From Candidatus Woesearchaeota archaeon (GTDB lineage Archaea; Nanobdellota; Nanobdellia; UBA10117; WJKY01), in the NCBI GenBank assembly GCA_014728835.1, contig WJKY01000095.1:1-13545 (forward strand): DNA of 13,545 nt. Direction: 5' to 3'. The translations under genes and the position numbers were made by a program. The notes under the pieces were generated by a model. That model saw only the letters and a list, made by a program, of their open reading frames with translations, did no database searches and had not been told where the DNA came from. Position 1 is the stretch's first letter; each line of letters starts with the position of its first letter. Positions 13,109 to 13,545 of the stretch are shown here, piece after piece.

Positions 13109-13402
13109 ATGGATGAGAGATATGTGATCGTACGAACGTACTCCGCTGGCGTATTCGCGGGTCTGTTGGACAGTCGCGATGGCAAGGAAGTCGTTCTAAC
13201 GCAGGCACGCCGCCTGTGGTATTGGGACGGCGCGGCTTCCCTGTCTGAGATCGCTGTACGCGGAGTGTCTAAGCCCCAAAACTGCAAGTTTCCTGTTGCC
13301 GTCGATCGCGTCGAACTAACGGAAGTGATCGAAGTCATCGACGCGACGGACGCCGCACGCCAGTCAATTGCGGAGGTGCCAGAGTGGACATGCCATCACT
13401 GA
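13109..13402 (+). CDS. DUF6948-like phage protein
   Basis: 97 residues from ATG 13109 with AGGAG 7 bases upstream; a TTG six codons earlier is less likely. The sequence RYVIVRTYSAGVFAG, then SRDGKEVVLTQARRLWYWDG, AASLSEIAVRGVSKP and NCKFPVAVDRVELTEVIEVI is the pattern I recall for the DUF6948 family of phage and prophage proteins, which lie next to Gly-X-repeat genes. Function unknown to me. The C-terminus is ARQSIAEVPEWTCHH. The stop codon lies 19 bases inside the following gene, so the two are probably translationally coupled. The gene probably shares its transcript with the tRNA upstream. Confidence 0.82.
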   Translation: MDERYVIVRTYSAGVFAGLLDSRDGKEVVLTQARRLWYWDGAASLSEIAVRGVSKPQNCKFPVAVDRVELTEVIEVIDATDAARQSIAEVPEWTCHH

Positions 13403-13545
13403 AACAGAACGGCGACGGCTCCGGCTCCGGCTACGGCTACGGCTCCGGCTACGGCTCCGGCTCCGGCGACGGCTACGGCTACGGCGACGGCGACGGCGAC
13501 GGCTCCGGCTTTGGCGACGGCTCCGGCGACGGCTACGGCTACGGC
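13384..13545 (+). CDS. Gly-X dipeptide repeat protein, N-terminal part (cut by window edge)
   Basis: It starts at GTG 13384 with GGAGG 7 bases upstream, or less likely at ATG 13390. After a nine-residue lead (MDMPSLKQN) the protein is a strict alternation Gly-X, where X is Ser, Asp, Tyr or once Phe: 22 dipeptides before the window ends. Such proteins are found in phages beside DUF6948-like genes, as I recall; no function is established to my knowledge. It has no membrane segment and little predicted structure apart from a possible extended or glycine-rich fold. The start overlaps the previous gene by 19 bases. The right end is outside the window. Confidence 0.75.
   Translation, partial: MDMPSLKQNGDGSGSGYGYGSGYGSGSGDGYGYGDGDGDGSGFGDGSGDGYGYG
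13411..13545 (+). repeat. Hexamer tandem repeat (GGC-NNN)n
   Basis: 135 bases of alternating GGC with TCC, TAC, GAC or once TTT, reaching the window end. It codes for the Gly-X repeat. The strict use of one Gly codon and one codon per partner residue suggests recent expansion by slippage or recombination. Confidence 0.85.

Noticed and set aside
1..13545. CRISPR array, insertion sequence or diversity-generating retroelement
   Set aside because: No spaced repeats with spacers, no transposase and no reverse transcriptase frame was seen, although DGRs occur in some related podoviruses.

Overview
This window looks like a high-GC double-stranded DNA phage or prophage of the short-tailed (podovirus-like) type. 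The evidence is a contiguous leftward late module: terminase small subunit, terminase large subunit, a T7-type head-tail connector (portal), a Bbp19-like small protein, a beta-helix tailspike-like protein, a scaffold and the start of the major capsid protein. A rightward module carries a tyrosine integrase. No housekeeping gene is visible. The host cannot be named from the sequence; it is probably a high-GC Gram-negative bacterium (a lipobox protein is present).

Layout. (1) 1-8082, minus strand: packaging, head and tail genes with short gaps or overlaps, reading from terL at the right to a capsid gene cut by the left edge. A tailspike-like gene and two small genes sit between the portal and scaffold genes, an unusual position. 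(2) 8083-8552: a long gap between terL and terS holding G/C homopolymer tracts, tandem TGACAC-type repeats and a 22-bp palindrome. (3) 8553-9218, minus: terS, probably with an almost leaderless start. (4) 9301-11634, plus: a promoter with operator-like symmetry, then a very acidic protein, two small unknown proteins, an XRE-type HTH protein and the integrase. (5) 11581-11838: an attP-like region, in which the 5' half of a tRNA-Arg(TCG) gene is flanked on both sides by paired TGACAC repeats. (6) 11846-12754, minus: a membrane/lipoprotein gene (DUF4156-like tail) and a small unknown gene that ends in a possible -1 frameshift signal. (7) 12755-13545: a divergent control region, a strong plus-strand promoter, an RNA with interleaved inverted repeats, an initiator-type tRNA, a DUF6948-like gene and the start of a Gly-X repeat protein cut by the right edge.

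How it fits together. Two divergent promoter regions (about 9219-9328 and 12755-12886) drive opposed transcription units, as expected of a temperate phage switching between integration/early functions (plus) and packaging/structure (minus). The attP-like arrangement, with arm repeats on both sides of a tRNA half, suggests the sequence represents an unintegrated phage genome or one whose att site is not split here. The least explained parts are the structured RNA plus initiator tRNA leader, the possible frameshift cassette, and the small-gene operon in which a 3' segment is exactly complementary to two of its own ribosome binding sites.
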